Shown: positions 11,440 through 23,044, numbered from the stretch's first letter. The stretch is DNA of 64,000 nucleotides from Nipponacmea schrenckii (GCA_030562195.1 JAUJPP010000005.1:9544826-9608825), one strand, 5' to 3'. Translations and numbers: made by a program. The notes: generated by a model from the sequence alone, not told the origin.

Positions 11440-12256
11440 ACTTCATAGAATATTGGAATGGTATAAATTGATGCTATCAGTGTCCTTGATACATATACAA
11501 AATTTTAGAAAACCTCTTGACAATCTCTTTCAGGATTCTTACAATAACAGAACCATAAACATCTGATAGAAATTGGAATGATGTAAATGGAAGCTATCAG
11601 TGTCCTTGATACACATACAAATTTAAAAACCTCTTTATAATCTCTTTCAGGATTCTTACAATAACAGGAACCATAAACATCTGATAGAAATTGGAATGAT
11701 GCAAATGAAAGCTATCAGTGTCCTTGATACACATACAAATTTAGAAAACCTCTTTATTATCTCTTTCAGGATTCTTACAATAACGGGAACCATAAACATC
11801 TGACTGAAAATCAGAATGGTGTAAATAATGGAAGCTATCAGTGTCCTTGATATATATACAAAATTTTAGAAAACCTCTTTATAATCTCTTTCAGCATTCT
11901 TACAATAACAGGAACCATAAACATTTGCTAGAAAATTGGAATGATGCAAATGGAAGCTATCAGTGTCCTTGATACACATACAAATTTAGAAAACCTCTTT
12001 ATAATCTCTTTCAGGATTCTTACAATAACAGGAACCATAAACATCTGATAGAAATTGGAATGATGCAAATGGAAGCTATCAGTGTCCTTGATACACATAC
12101 AAATTTAGAAAACCTCTTTATAATCTCTTTCAGGATTCTTACAATAACAGGAACCATAAACATCTGATAGAAATTGGAATAATGTAAATGGAAGCTATCA
12201 GTGTCCTTGATACACATACAATATTTAGAAAACCTCTTTACAATCTCTTTAATTTC
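11440..12256 (+). repeat. Tandem array, about 117-bp unit, 7 copies
   Basis: Each unit contains GAAGCTATCAGTGTCCTTGA, then ACACATACAAATTTAGAAAA, then an AATCTCTTTCAGGATTCTTA block. Diverged single relatives lie at 5215-5310 and 33500-33550, with weaker ones near 48640-48750 and 59130-59230. The 116-codon minus-strand frame at its right end is mostly satellite translation. Confidence 0.95.
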
Positions 12257-12797
12257 ATTCATAAAAATAAGTTCTAAAAATAAGTCCACTCTGTATTTGA
12301 TTTGACTATGGCCTGTCAATAGTGACATCACTGAATTACGTTTTTTATTTTTATCACTTTTAATGGTCATAGAACACTGTCAATTTTCACTTTCAAATTC
12401 CCCATCTTCCTTTTTACAGCTAATAATTCTTTCATTATCGTCCTGTTAAGAACTTGAATTTCTACAATTTACGAACATTTCTTACTAAGATTAGACCTCT
12501 TTTGAGGGAATTGACTTTTGATTTGTAATGACGGCTTTCCAATGATGGTTTATTCTATAAAAGATACCCAAATCACGGCTGATATTCACGTTGCAATTAC
12601 TATGTAAATCATCTCTTAAATTTCTCATTAAAACGCCATCTTGTCAACGTTGCTTATCAATGCAGAACTCCGATCACTGATTGGTCGTTTCAAATTTCAT
12701 CATAAACTATCAAGGTTTTGATTGGTCAAAGAGATTGTTTAAATTGATTGAATCTTTTTAGTTTTCAAGAAATAAGAAACACTGTTGTACTGAACAA
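12257..12797. other. No gene seen
   Basis: AT-rich sequence with one GCCATCTTG motif at about 12632 and two GATTGGTC motifs near 12680 and 12720. No coding segment is supported. Confidence 0.4.
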
Positions 12798-12876
12798 AAA
12801 CTCGGTTCAGATTGGTTCAGTTCAGATTGGTTCAGTTTTAGATTGGTTCAGTTCAGATTGGCTCAGGTTGGTTCAG
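12798..12876. repeat. Minisatellite, about 10-20 bp unit
   Basis: CAGATTGGTTCAGTT and relatives are repeated five or six times. Confidence 0.85.
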
Positions 12877-13795
12877 GCCACTATTGAAACTTGAAATTTG
12901 GAATGCACGTAGCCAACTATATGAAGTTATTCTTTGGTAAATTTCAGGTCCATATCTTGAAATATCTGCCAGTAAAAGTGTTTTTGTTTTCTAAATTTTC
13001 TTCTAACAAAAATACTAGTGATTTTTATCTTGAAATATTCAAAGAAACTTCAAAGTTGATTTTCTCAATAGTTTAAAAAAAAGATATTTCTGTTTCTGCC
13101 TGAAAAAGTCGAGGGAATGATTATCTTTCGTTTCCAACAAAAATTTTATGGCTAAGATCAATCAATCTTGTGACGAGCTCCATCTGTAAAAATACAGGAT
13201 ACTTATTTGGCAAATCGACAAAAATCTGAAAAATTGCTGAATTTATTTATACTCGACCTGAGCATTTTGACAGCTGAATATGGGCTTAAAAACTGGATCT
13301 TGTCAACTGAGAAGAATTTTAATTGCATTTTTCCCAGAAAATGTCCGAAACCAACAATTTTATCGCGCTCGCATGAAATTCTAAGAATTACTGGGCCTCT
13401 TAATAATATATTCTCAAGTCAAAAATTAAAGGATACGAATTTTGTCAGAACTGAACTAATTAAAACAATATGGATCGGTTTCTTTAAATAAAATAAAAAA
13501 CTGCAATTCCGAAATTTGAAGACAATTAAAGAGTTCCTGAAGACAGACTTTTAATCAGAAAGGTTGGAGTAATTCCAGCAACTTCCAGGAACTTGAAAAC
13601 AAATCCAATTACTGATGAAATGAATTGTACTCGGATTCCATTATTTTGGCGTTAGATTTTACGTATATTTGCACAATTTAATTGACTGCCGGACCAATAG
13701 TTAAATTCTCATTCATCTGCATTGGAGAAAACATCATTTACTGTAAGACAATAGGATAGTCACATTAAGGGAATTTTGATAGGTAAAAGATACAA
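12877..13795. other. No gene supported
   Basis: Plus-strand frames of 61 and 94 codons (12891-13076 and 13207-13491) have AT-rich random composition and no clear splice context. They were not accepted. Confidence 0.4.
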
Positions 13796-14140
13796 ATTGC
13801 ATATATTTTGGATAGATATTTTGGAAAGATATTTTGGATAGATATTTTGGATAGATATTTTGGATAGATATTTTGGATAATCAGATTAGATAGTTGGTAA
13901 TAGATATGGATAGATAAGGAGATAAGTAGATAAAGTAATGATAGATAGGACAAGATAAGAGTAGATAGATAGATAGATAGATAGATGATAGATAGATAGA
14001 TAGATAATAGATGGGTTAAGATAGAATAGAAGGGTAATATGGATAGATTAGATAAATCGACAAGATAGATAGATTAGATTAGATAAATAGACAAGATAGA
14101 TAGATTAGATAGATAAGACAAGACAGATATATAGAACGAC
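13796..14140. repeat. 16-bp repeat running into GATA microsatellite
   Basis: GATATTTTGGATAGATATTT repeats five times (13805-13880) and passes into (GATA)n and AGATTAGATA variants up to about 14140. The 62-codon minus-strand frame here is repeat translation. Confidence 0.95.
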
Positions 14141-15182
14141 AGATGAATAGAATTGACCATTTTCAAAATTTGGAGAAATATTCTCAATAATTAATGATAT
14201 ATATACTACTGCATGTTCAATATTAGTACTAAATATTTGTGTATTTTTTTATGAAACTATTTTGGGAAAAATGCCAAATTTACTAATATTTACTACAGTA
14301 TTTCAACTGTTCATGGTATTTTGGTGGAAATTGTTGTTTTCAAACTTATTGTTGATAAATATGCCTCGTTCTGTTTGATTAATGAGAGGCAAACTGAAAT
14401 TTATTTTGAAAGCTGACACATTCCTCGTTATTAACAACATAACCTTTTACTTCCCCTGCCCACCTGGTATACAGATTCATTTCTACATGATTTCTAGTTT
14501 TAAACGCGATTTCTAGTGGAGCCAAAACATCCCTACGTCTGAAACTTTATTTCTATGAAGTTGCTTAGGTAGCAAGTTGTTCAGTTGCTTTTTTGAAGAG
14601 GTTTTAAAGATGCGTCCGCCTATATAAAGTATTATAAGTTTAGACTGTTTCTATTACTATTTATTCTACTGTTTGATAATGTTTTTAGGTAGCGTAAGAA
14701 ATAATCAACACAATATAAGTCTAGACTGCATAGTTTCTCTTACTATTTATTCTTGAAGGATCCAGTCCTGTATCAACACTGTTGTCTTTGCTTAACTTTG
14801 GAGAAAAAAATAGATTACACAATGCACATGTACTTACTTAGTTTGGATAAAGAACGGCAAAAATACTTTTTTATTTTTCTAAAATCCTAGAAAGTACATT
14901 TGTACCCTAGGATGTTTTCAATGAACAAAAAACACTGTAACAATAATTAAAAATCTTTCATTAATTTGGACAAAGACAAAGTTTTTTATGTTATTTTGGA
15001 AAGCTGAAAGGCCAATATGACCGTGGGCTGTTTATATATCATAATGGCCTGATATACTTTGTTATAAATATAATCCATAGTGGGAGTATTTACTCTTCAG
15101 ATCCACCAACTAATTATTTGTGTATGTGTAGGTTTAGTTATCTATCTAAATGTAATCACTTTCCCACTTATTGGACTTCTGG
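14141..15182. other. No gene seen; one short duplication
   Basis: TATAAGTTTAGACTG at about 14633 and TATAAGTCTAGACTG at about 14715 each lead into a CTTACTATTTATTCT-like block, a diverged duplication with a spacing near 83 bp. At 15008-15032 lies AAAGGCCAATATGACCGTGG followed by GCTGT, which recurs inside the 44-bp array at about 17476. Confidence 0.5.
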
Positions 15183-16115
15183 AATCTTAGAATGAATGGA
15201 CATACAATGTAAATTATCAAACTTGTTCAATAAGAGTATATATTTTCATCAGTAAGACTTACCAGGTACCATGACTGAAGAATAGAATCTCTATATAACA
15301 TGATATATCTATTAAACTAAGTTATTATTGAAAAACACTTCTAACTTAAACTTGGTCAATAAGAGTATATATTCATCAGTTAGACTTACCAGGTATCATG
15401 ACTGAAGAATAAATCTCTATATAACATGATATATCTATTAAACTAAGTAATTATTGAAAAACACTTCTAACTAAACTTGGTCAATAAGAGTATATATTTC
15501 ATCAGTTAGACTTACCAGGTACCATGACTGAAGAATAGAATCTCTATATAACATGATATATCTATTAAACTAAGTTATTATTGAAAAACACTTCTAACTT
15601 AAACTTGGTCAATAAGAGTATATATTCATCAGTTAGACTTACCAGGTGTCATGACTAAAGAATAGAATCTCTATATAACATGATATATCTATTAAACTAA
15701 GTTATTATTGAAAAACACTTCTAACTTAAACTTGGTCAATAAGAGTATATATTTTCATCAGTTAGACTTACTAGGTACCATGACTGAAGAATAAAATCTC
15801 TATATAACATAATGGGCAAAAAGTTTTAAACTTATTCAATAGGAGTATATGTTCATCATTTGGACTTATCAGGTGTCATTACTAAAAAATAAAATCTAAA
15901 AAAAAAAATTTTTTTTAAGGAATGACCTGAACATTTTTTCAGTTTATCGATAGTTAGACAGAAAAAACCTATATACACTGACAATGTCTGTATAGTTATG
16001 ACGTCAGGTAAGTCCTCTTTAAAAATATATATGGCCTGCTCATTTTAACCAAGTTTAAAACTTTAAATTTATATTCATTATAAGAGGAAGTAAACTTTTA
16101 AGTTATCTCATTGGA
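15183..16115. mobile_element. Foldback element with tandemly expanded left arm
   Basis: The left end (TCTTAGAATGAATGGACATA, 15185) and the right end (TTATATTCATTATAAGAGGA, 16069) match the two ends of the foldback element at 59311-59787. The left arm is repeated about six times with a period near 127 bp; AAGAGTATATAT recurs at 15232, 15361, 15486, 15613 and 15741, and a decayed unit starts at 15841. Each main unit contains GACTTACCAGGT, which on the minus strand is close to a 5' splice donor. The right arm (about 15920-16115) is single and more diverged. No protein is encoded, so the element is non-autonomous. Confidence 0.65.
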
Positions 16116-16376
16116 TAATAAAATATCTATATAACCTAAAACAATGCTATTATATTTTAAAAAATAATTTTAAAAACAGGAAAAAGTTTAAAAATGTTTA
16201 TGAAACATTTGTCTCTTTGCTTTCAACTAATAATTAATATTCAAAAAAATATTCCCTTGATATACTGCAGTACTACACTGGTATAATTATACTAAAAGAA
16301 TTCTGTACACTTTTTTAAATTGATAAATTGGTACATTAAAAAGATAGTGAAAAAGTCTTCTTAACTATTAATGTGT

Positions 16377-18100
16377 TTATTTGGTACATGTACTTGTGTA
16401 TATGTGTAATTTGTACTTGATCACAGGACCATAGGTAACACACATGTACTTGATTGCAGGAACATAGATATGTCTAAATGATCGCAGGAACATGGATCTG
16501 TTTATATAATACACATGTACTTGATCTTTGAAACAAAGATTCTGTCCATCTAATAAACATGTACTTGATCTTTGAAACAAAGATTCTGTCCATCTAATAC
16601 ACATGTACTTGATCTTTGAAACAAAGATTCTGTCCATCTAATAAACATGTACTTGATCTTTGAAACAAAGATTCTGTCCATCTAATACACATGTACTTGA
16701 TCTTTGAAACAAAGATTCTGTCCATCTAATACACATGTACTTGATCTTTGAACAAGGATTCTGTCCATCTAATACACATGTACTTGATCTTTGAAACAAA
16801 GATTCTGTCCATCTAATAAACATGTACTTGATCTTTGAAACATAGATCTGTCCATCTAATATACATGTACTTCATCTTTGAAACAAAGATTCTGTCCATC
16901 TAATACACATGTACTTGATCTTTGAAACAAAGATTCTGTCCATCTAATACACATGTACTTGATCAAACAAAGATTCTGTCCATCTTAACATGTACTTGTC
17001 TTTAAAAATTGTCTATACACATGTTTATTTGCAAAGATTCTGTCCATCTATACACATGTACTTGATCATGGAACATAGATCTGTCCATCTAATACACATG
17101 TACTTGATCACAGGACCATAAATCTGTCCATCTAATACACATGTACTTGATCACAGGAAACCCTAGATCTGTCCATCTAATACATGTACTTGATCACAGG
17201 ACCATAGATCCGTCCATCTAATACACATGTACTTAATCACAGGAACATAGATCTGTCCATCTAATATACATGTACTTGATCACAGGAACATAGACTTGGC
17301 CATCCAATAAACATGTACTTGATCACAGGAACATAGACTTGGCCATCCAATAAACATGTACTTGATCACAGGAACATAAATCTGTCCATCTAATACACAT
17401 GTACTTGACAACATGAACATACATTAAAAAGATAGTGAAAAGTTTCTTAACTATGTATGTGTTTTTCTTGCACATGGAAAGGCCAATATGACCGTGGGCT
17501 GTACTTGCGTATATGTGTATTTTGTGTTCATGTACTTGTTCACAGGACCATAAATCTGTCCATCTAATACACATGTACTAGATCACAGGATCATAGATCT
17601 GTCCATCTAACATACATGTACTTGATCACAGGAACATAGATCTGTCCATCTAATACACATGTACTTGTTCACAGGACCATAAATCTGTCCATCTAATACA
17701 CATGTACTTGATCACAGGAACATAAATCTATCCATCTAATACACATGTACTTGATCACAGGAACATAAATCTATCCATCTAATACACATGTACTTGATCA
17801 CAGGACCATAAATTTGTCCATCTAATACACATGTACTTGATCACAGGACCATAAATCTGTCCATCTAATTCATGTACTTGATCACAGGACCATAGATCTG
17901 TCCATCTAATTCATGTACTTGATCACAGGACCATAGATCCGTCCATCTAATACACACGTACTTGATCTTTGAAACAAAGATTCTGTCCATCTAATATACA
18001 CATGTACTTGATCTTTGAAACAAAGATTCTGTCAATCTAATATACACATGTACTTGATCTTTGAAACAAAGATTCTGTCAATCTAATACACATGTACTTG
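16377..18100. repeat. Tandem array, 44-bp unit, about 37 copies
   Basis: The unit is ATCTAATACACATGTACTTG followed by one of two bodies. Body A is ATCTTTGAAACAAAGATTCT, which contains a perfect 7-bp inverted repeat with a 3-base loop. Body B is ATCACAGGAACATAGATCTG. Body A units fill about 16510-17040 and 17960-18090, and body B units fill about 17050-17950. Around 17420-17520 the array is interrupted by a copy of its own left flank (ACATTAAAAAGATAGTGAAA, also at 16333). The minus-strand frames over it are satellite translation. Confidence 0.97.
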
Positions 18101-18495
18101 TGTAATTCAACAAATTGTATATCAAAATATTAGTATATTTTTTATAACCCTTTAATATTGGACAATAAACCGCGACTGATTGCCTAATAATTTTTCTGTT
18201 AACAAACGGCAGCCATCTTCTGATTTTCTCCTTAACTTCTATTTATTAGGAACATATGTTTGACCAATAAACATTATTGAATCCCAAATGAAATAAAAAG
18301 TAATTTTCTAAAGCTAAACGTGATAGCTGTTTTGTCTCTGATTTATGATTAACAAAAAATCCATGAAGTCGTAAAACCAAAAGATGATATCCTACAATAA
18401 TCACATCAAAAATAACAATAAATATTTTCATCATTTGCAATAAATATTGTATTACAAACTAGTTACAAAACGAGACGGTTTAAAGATCTCATGCC
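18101..18495. other. No gene supported
   Basis: AT-rich sequence with a GCCATCTTC motif near 18212. The 64-codon minus-strand frame at 18246-18440 lacks splice support. Confidence 0.4.
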
Positions 18496-19560
18496 TAGAC
18501 TTCAACATGGGTTAAATATCCATTGACTTAACCCTTTGAACACTGAGTGTATTTAGCTTAACCCTCTGAACACTGAGTTAAGGGTAGTGTTAAACATCAT
18601 TTATTTTAAACAAGATTCTTCTTTTGTACACTGAATGTGCGTCATCATTTGCAATTAATATCATAAACAAGATTGTTAAAATATATCTTGCCTTTGCTAC
18701 GAATGGGTTAATATTAATTTCCTTAACCCTCTGAACACCCTTGCAGGATCAAACATCATTTACAATTAATATCATAAGCTAGAATGTTAAAAGATATCTT
18801 GCTACGAATGGGTTAATATTCATTTCCTTAACCCTCTGAACACCCTTGCAGGATCAAACATCATTTACAATTAATATCATAAGCTAGAATGTTAAAAGAT
18901 ATCTTGCCTTTGCTACGAATGGGTTAATATTCATTTCCTTAACCCTCTGAACACCCTTGCAGGATCAAACATCATTTACAATTAATATCATAAGCTAGAA
19001 TGTTAAAAGATATCTTGCCTTTGCTACGAATGGGTTAATATTCATTTCCTTAACCCTCTGAACACCCTTGCAGGATCAAACATCATTTACAATTAATATC
19101 ATAAGCTAGAATGTTAAAAGATATCTTGCCTTTGCTACGAATGGGTTAATATTCATTTCCTTAACCCTCTGAACACCCTTGCAGGATCAAACATCATTTA
19201 CAATTAATATCATAAGCTAGAATGTTAAAAGATATCTTGCCTTTGCTACGAATGGGTTAATATTCATTTCCTTAACCCTCTGAACACCCTTGCAGGATCA
19301 AACATCATTTACAATTAATATCATAAGCTAGAATGTTAAAAGATATCTTGCCTTTGCTACGAATGGGTTAATATTCATTTCCTTAACCCTCTGAACACAC
19401 CCTTGCAGGATCAAACATCATTTACAATTAATATCATAAGCTAGAATGTTAAAAGATATCTTGCTATGAATGGGTTAATATTCATTTCCTTAACCCCTGG
19501 AACACCCTTGCTTAAGCTAGAGAATTAAATATTGATTGCCTTAACCCTTTGACCACTGAG
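18496..19560. repeat. Tandem array, 111-bp unit, about 8 copies
   Basis: CCTTAACCCTCTGAACACCC marks units near 18721, 18826, 18937, 19048, 19159, 19270 and 19381. The central copies are almost identical, and the outer ones are diverged or carry a 6-bp deletion. The unit includes CAAACATCATTTACAATTAA and GCTACGAATGGGTTAATATT. The TTAACCCT part resembles telomeric repeats only by chance. Confidence 0.97.
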
Positions 19561-19754
19561 TATAAATAAAATGAATTAAAATATGTAATAATTATTAGTA
19601 ACAATTATCATTTAATGATGCCATGATGTCACTTGGCATTAGTGACATCCCTAGCCGAGATAAAAGGGTAAAGCAAATCTGACATAAGTCCACTACTGTT
19701 TAGTCAAGATGCTGAAGCTTTGAATCATTTTTGTGCTTCCACATTTTTGCAAGT

Positions 19755-19885
19755 ATAAAAAAAGAAAAGAAAAGAAACAACTATATTTTATAAGAAGAAG
19801 CACCTATTTTCATGAAGATCCTTTCTACCAGCTGGTCCTTATCCAAACTTCTTGGCAATGATCTTTACTGGATTATCTTTACCCA
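19755..19885 (-). repeat. Dispersed repeat, inverted partner at 27425-27565
   Basis: GATCCTTTCTACCAGCTGGT followed by CCTT and a TTGGCAATGATCTTTACTGG block is the reverse complement, with about 10% difference, of 27425-27490. An AAACAACTATATTTT block next to it also matches the partner. The family is not identified. Confidence 0.65.
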
Positions 19886-20344
19886 TTTACTGCTGGGTCG
19901 AGCAGCAAATGTGGATTTTGTTTTTCCTTACAGAAAATAAGAAATATTAAATTCATATCATAAATTCCATAACAGGGGAAAACAATTTGAAAAATAAACC
20001 TGTGTTTTGTTTGATTCCATTTTCTAATTAAAAATAACACCATGTATTAAAGTTTGATTTATTTTCTTAAATAATGAGCAAAGAGTCATCAAACTTTCAG
20101 AGACTGACCAAGATAAGAAGCTATGACCACTATTTGTTCGACTTAGGATAGAAAATAACGTCGGACAATCTGTTAGAGATCTAGACGAGCGAAACTTCAT
20201 AAGAGAAGTATCTTTAACCACAAGGGTAGTAAATTGAAACCAAATTTGATACATTCACCATTATGTTGGCAATATTTCTTTATGACAGTACATTTATAGT
20301 GTTTTTTATTTACAATAACCACATCAGTCAAAATACAGTATCCA
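19886..20344. other. No gene seen; possible poly(A) signal on minus strand
   Basis: The 76-codon minus-strand frame at 20024-20254 is not accepted. On the minus strand AATAAA lies at 20310-20305, about 410 bases past the stop codon of the candidate exon at 20723-20886, and could end that transcript. Confidence 0.3.
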
Positions 20345-20640
20345 TCTATATTGCTATTAATCAATGGTAGTTAAGGCAGCCATCTTGTTCGGTTGTCTAG
20401 CCCCATTTGCTATTCAACATGTCCAGTATCTATCTGTATTACTTTTTTACCAATGGTAGTCAAGTCGGCCATCTTGTAAGCCCCATTGTCTCTTCAACAT
20501 GTCCCATCTTTAATGTTAAAGTTTTTAAGAACGGTAGTTAAGTCGGCCATCTTTGATATTTGTCTCACCCAATCATATCTGCATTTATCTTTATCCTATC
20601 TGTCAATGAAGTCGGCCATCTTTGATAGTTGAAGATCGTT
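20345..20640 (+). repeat. Degenerate repeats of about 70-85 bp with GCCATCTTG
   Basis: Three or four diverged units contain CAATGGTAGT(C/T)AAG followed by GGCCATCTTGT or GGCCATCTTTGATA (at about 20376, 20466, 20545 and 20612). If the minus-strand exon at 20723-20886 is real, these units lie in its 3' untranslated region, as CAAGATGGCC. Confidence 0.6.
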
Positions 20641-20722
20641 GACTAAAAGTATCTTTTTACAGTGAACAGAACAGAAATCAAGGTTGTGCAATGGATTGAC
20701 ATGTCTCACCTCAACACCCCCC

Positions 20723-20886
20723 TCAAGTACAAAACAACAAATAATTGTCTAGATCATCCAGATAACTAGCATCAGGAAAGGACCACCGAGGTATCTCGCT
20801 TTCGTGTTTTTCCATAAACCTATCATTCTGTATCCAGGGAACTATTTCAATGAAATCGTTTTCATAAAACATATCTTCTTTGTAGC
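20723..20886 (-). CDS. Candidate 3'-terminal coding exon, product unknown
   Basis: On the minus strand a pyrimidine-rich stretch ending in TTTCAATAG (20895-20887) forms a good 3' splice site. After two bases of a split codon the frame reads 53 residues to TGA at 20725-20723. It begins YKEDMFYENDFIEIVPWIQN, passes RFMEKHESEIPRWSFPD, and ends YLDDLDNYLLFCT. The mix of acidic, aromatic and tryptophan residues is typical of a real acidic C-terminus and very unlike satellite translation. The region has more balanced base composition than its surroundings. No domain was recognised and the protein is not named. No upstream exon in matching phase was identified; one would lie at a higher coordinate. 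A downstream AATAAA at 20310-20305 is a possible transcript end. Confidence 0.55.
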
Positions 20887-21189
20887 CTATTGAAACAATA
20901 CGACTCAGTCAGTAGAAAACAACAAAACATAACTCAACACTTGGAATCGCTTTGAAATGTTTTGCTTTATTGAAAGCAAGAGCTGATTTCAGGTACAAAA
21001 ACACTATTGTAGTTATTGAATTTAATGCCATATATCATGATCAGTATTACCTATTGTTTTTGGCCATCTTGTATTTACCAGCTGCATTGTGTCGCTTAAT
21101 TAATAAAAAGCTATAAATCACTATATAATATCTATTGTTCTTTACTCTTCATATATTAACACTGTTCAATTCATATTTCGTGTTTAAAG

Positions 21190-21285
21190 GAGGAGCACCA
21201 CTTGTTCTTTCAAGGATGAAGAAGTATTACCACAGTTTCAACGAACAATGTGCATCACCAAATAAGGAGCAAGCAGCAACATTAA
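21190..21285 (+). CDS. Candidate internal exon, product unknown
   Basis: TTTCGTGTTTAAAG (acceptor) and GTAAGTGG (strong donor at 21286) bound a 96-bp segment with one open frame. It reads GAPLVLSRMKKYYHSFNEQC, then ASPNKEQAATL. Its length is a multiple of three with the same split-codon phase at both ends, so it could be skipped without a frameshift. A GGAGCATCACC...GATATGCATCACCA stretch just downstream (about 21303-21344) resembles part of it, so it may instead be a decaying repeat. No family was recognised. Confidence 0.3.
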
Positions 21286-21356
21286 GTAAGTGGCTCAGAG
21301 CCAGGAGCATCACCTAATATAGCTTCAGGGAACGATATGCATCACCACATTTTCAA

Positions 21357-21465
21357 GGAGTTAAGTTAAGTTATTGAAGGTTTACATTCTACTTTTCTGG
21401 ACACCCTACTCTTCTGGACCTCCTACTCTTCTGGACCTTATAGGCTAACATAGACAGGACATATT
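21357..21465 (-). repeat. SINE 3' fragment with internal triplication
   Basis: GGAGTTAAGTTAAGTTATTG resembles a decayed SINE tail. It is followed by three tandem copies of CTACT(C/T)TTCTGGAC, where full copies have one CTACTCTTCTGCACC, and then by CTTATAGGCTAA. Similarity fades after 21465. Confidence 0.6.
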
Positions 21466-21683
21466 TTCATGGAAAATGAGAGGAAGAAAGGAGCTGAAAC
21501 GTCACCATGTAAAGTGACACAGGGCTAATGACATCACCACATCAACTGACATTTCTATAACCTGCATCTATTCAGTTTACCAGCCAACCTTTGTCCCAAT
21601 ATACGACCATAACCACAATAGTGTAACAGTTCATTGCTTAAATATTTATAATATTAACTATTAATATTTATTAAGATCTAACT

Positions 21684-22275
21684 GGGTGGCTACCTTTAAT
21701 ATGATAACTAGATTATGCTGAGATGATATTGAACTATGTAATTTTATTAACATGAAGTTTTCACTATATTGTTTATTTAGACATATAGAAGTAGGAAAGT
21801 TACATAAAACACTAAGATATATGGATATACTAATTTTACTTTATTACATATTATGTTTTAGTAATGTTTTACTTGATAACGTTACCTGTATGTGTTTCGA
21901 AATGTAGTATGTAATAAAGTAAGAAGTAGTATATCTATATATCTTGTGTTTAGAAACATAGTATGTAATAAACCTAGAAGTAGCATATCTATATACCTTG
22001 TGTTTTGAAACATAGTATGTAATAAACCTAGAAGTAGCATATCTATATATCTTGTGTTTCGAAATGTAATATGTAATAAAGTAAGAAGTAGTATATCTAT
22101 ATATCTTAGTGTTTGATATTCAATACATCTATGTGGGTTAATACCTTTAATATGATAACCAGATTATACTGGGATTCTATTGAAACTTTATAAGATATCA
22201 GCATGTATTTTCTACAATATTCAATATATCTAAATGGGTGACTACCTTTAATATGAAAAACAGATTAATGCTAGG
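21684..22275. repeat. Dispersed ACCTTTAATATGA repeat around a foldback element
   Basis: GGTGGCTACCTTTAATATGA (21685) recurs as TACCTTTAATATGATAACCA (22141) and GTGACTACCTTTAATATGAA (22237), each followed by an AGATTA block. The foldback element at 21807-22114 lies between the first two. Confidence 0.6.
21807..22114. mobile_element. Foldback element with right arm repeated as 54-bp units
   Basis: The termini are perfect inverted repeats of at least 16 bp: AAACACTAAGATATAT at 21807 and ATATATCTTAGTGTTT ending at 22114. The homology continues inward, pairing TTACTTTATTACATA on the left with TATGTAATAAAGTAA on the right. The right arm occurs four times with a period of 54 bp (CTT(G/A) of the repeated motif at 21943, 21997, 22051 and 22105), while the left arm is single. 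The apex contains ACTTGATAACGTTACCTGTA, also found in the hairpin at 35599-35772. No protein is encoded. Confidence 0.75.
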
Positions 22276-23044
22276 ATCATGTGAATGTTTATTGAATGTT
22301 TATTGATATTATTTAGTAAATACAAGATAAATGACAAATCAAGATCTGAAATCATTACAATTCTTCCACTTCCAATCAAATCTATTTGATTTCATTGTTT
22401 TAATTTAATTGATTATTAATTGAGTACATTGATAGTTTTAAAGAATTGTTTTAAAAAAGGTTTTATTGCATGTTCGCATTAGAGATGTGTTCAAGAGTTG
22501 TCGAGCCACGGTGGTTGACTCTGACATGAAAATAACAGTTCACTGACTGGCACAAAAGTTGTGTAAAATTATTAAAATGATGCTAAATATGCAAGATATT
22601 ATCATATTCGACTCATATCTTTTCATTTAAACCACTTCTTTAAGTGTAAATTTCCTTTCATTTAAACCACTACGCCATTTTGAACAAGCAATCATCTTCT
22701 TCTAGCTGCAACCACAGGTATGTTTACCTGGAATTAGTTTTTAAGTCTCTCGATAACCAAAACAGCACCTTGACTATCTGCTTTAAATAAAAAGGCTGAA
22801 GAATTGGAAATCAAATATTGCACACCTCTATAAATAATAAAGTATCAATTTGGCTGAGATTTGTTACAAATTAATTATTTTATTGACTAAAATGAATTGA
22901 AAAAAATAAAAATAATGATTTCTAACAATGACACAGGATTAAAAATTAAATGCGTTTTATTTCATTGTATTGATTTTGGCTAGAAATCAACAGAATCATG
23001 AACTGCTAATCAAAGTGACAATAGATCCGAATCCCTGAACAGTC
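22276..23044. other. No gene supported
   Basis: AT-rich unique sequence. GAGCCACGGTGG at 22503 matches the 5' end of the SINE head, but the match does not continue. At 22713 a minimal AG...CAG|GTATGT arrangement on the plus strand would give only a 12-base exon and is probably chance. Confidence 0.4.

Noticed and set aside
18721..19500. Telomeric repeat because of TTAACCCT
   Set aside because: The motif occurs once per 111-bp unit and is followed by CTGAAC, not by further telomere units.
22713..22724. 12-base microexon between AG and GTATGT
   Set aside because: Too short to judge; such arrangements are expected by chance.
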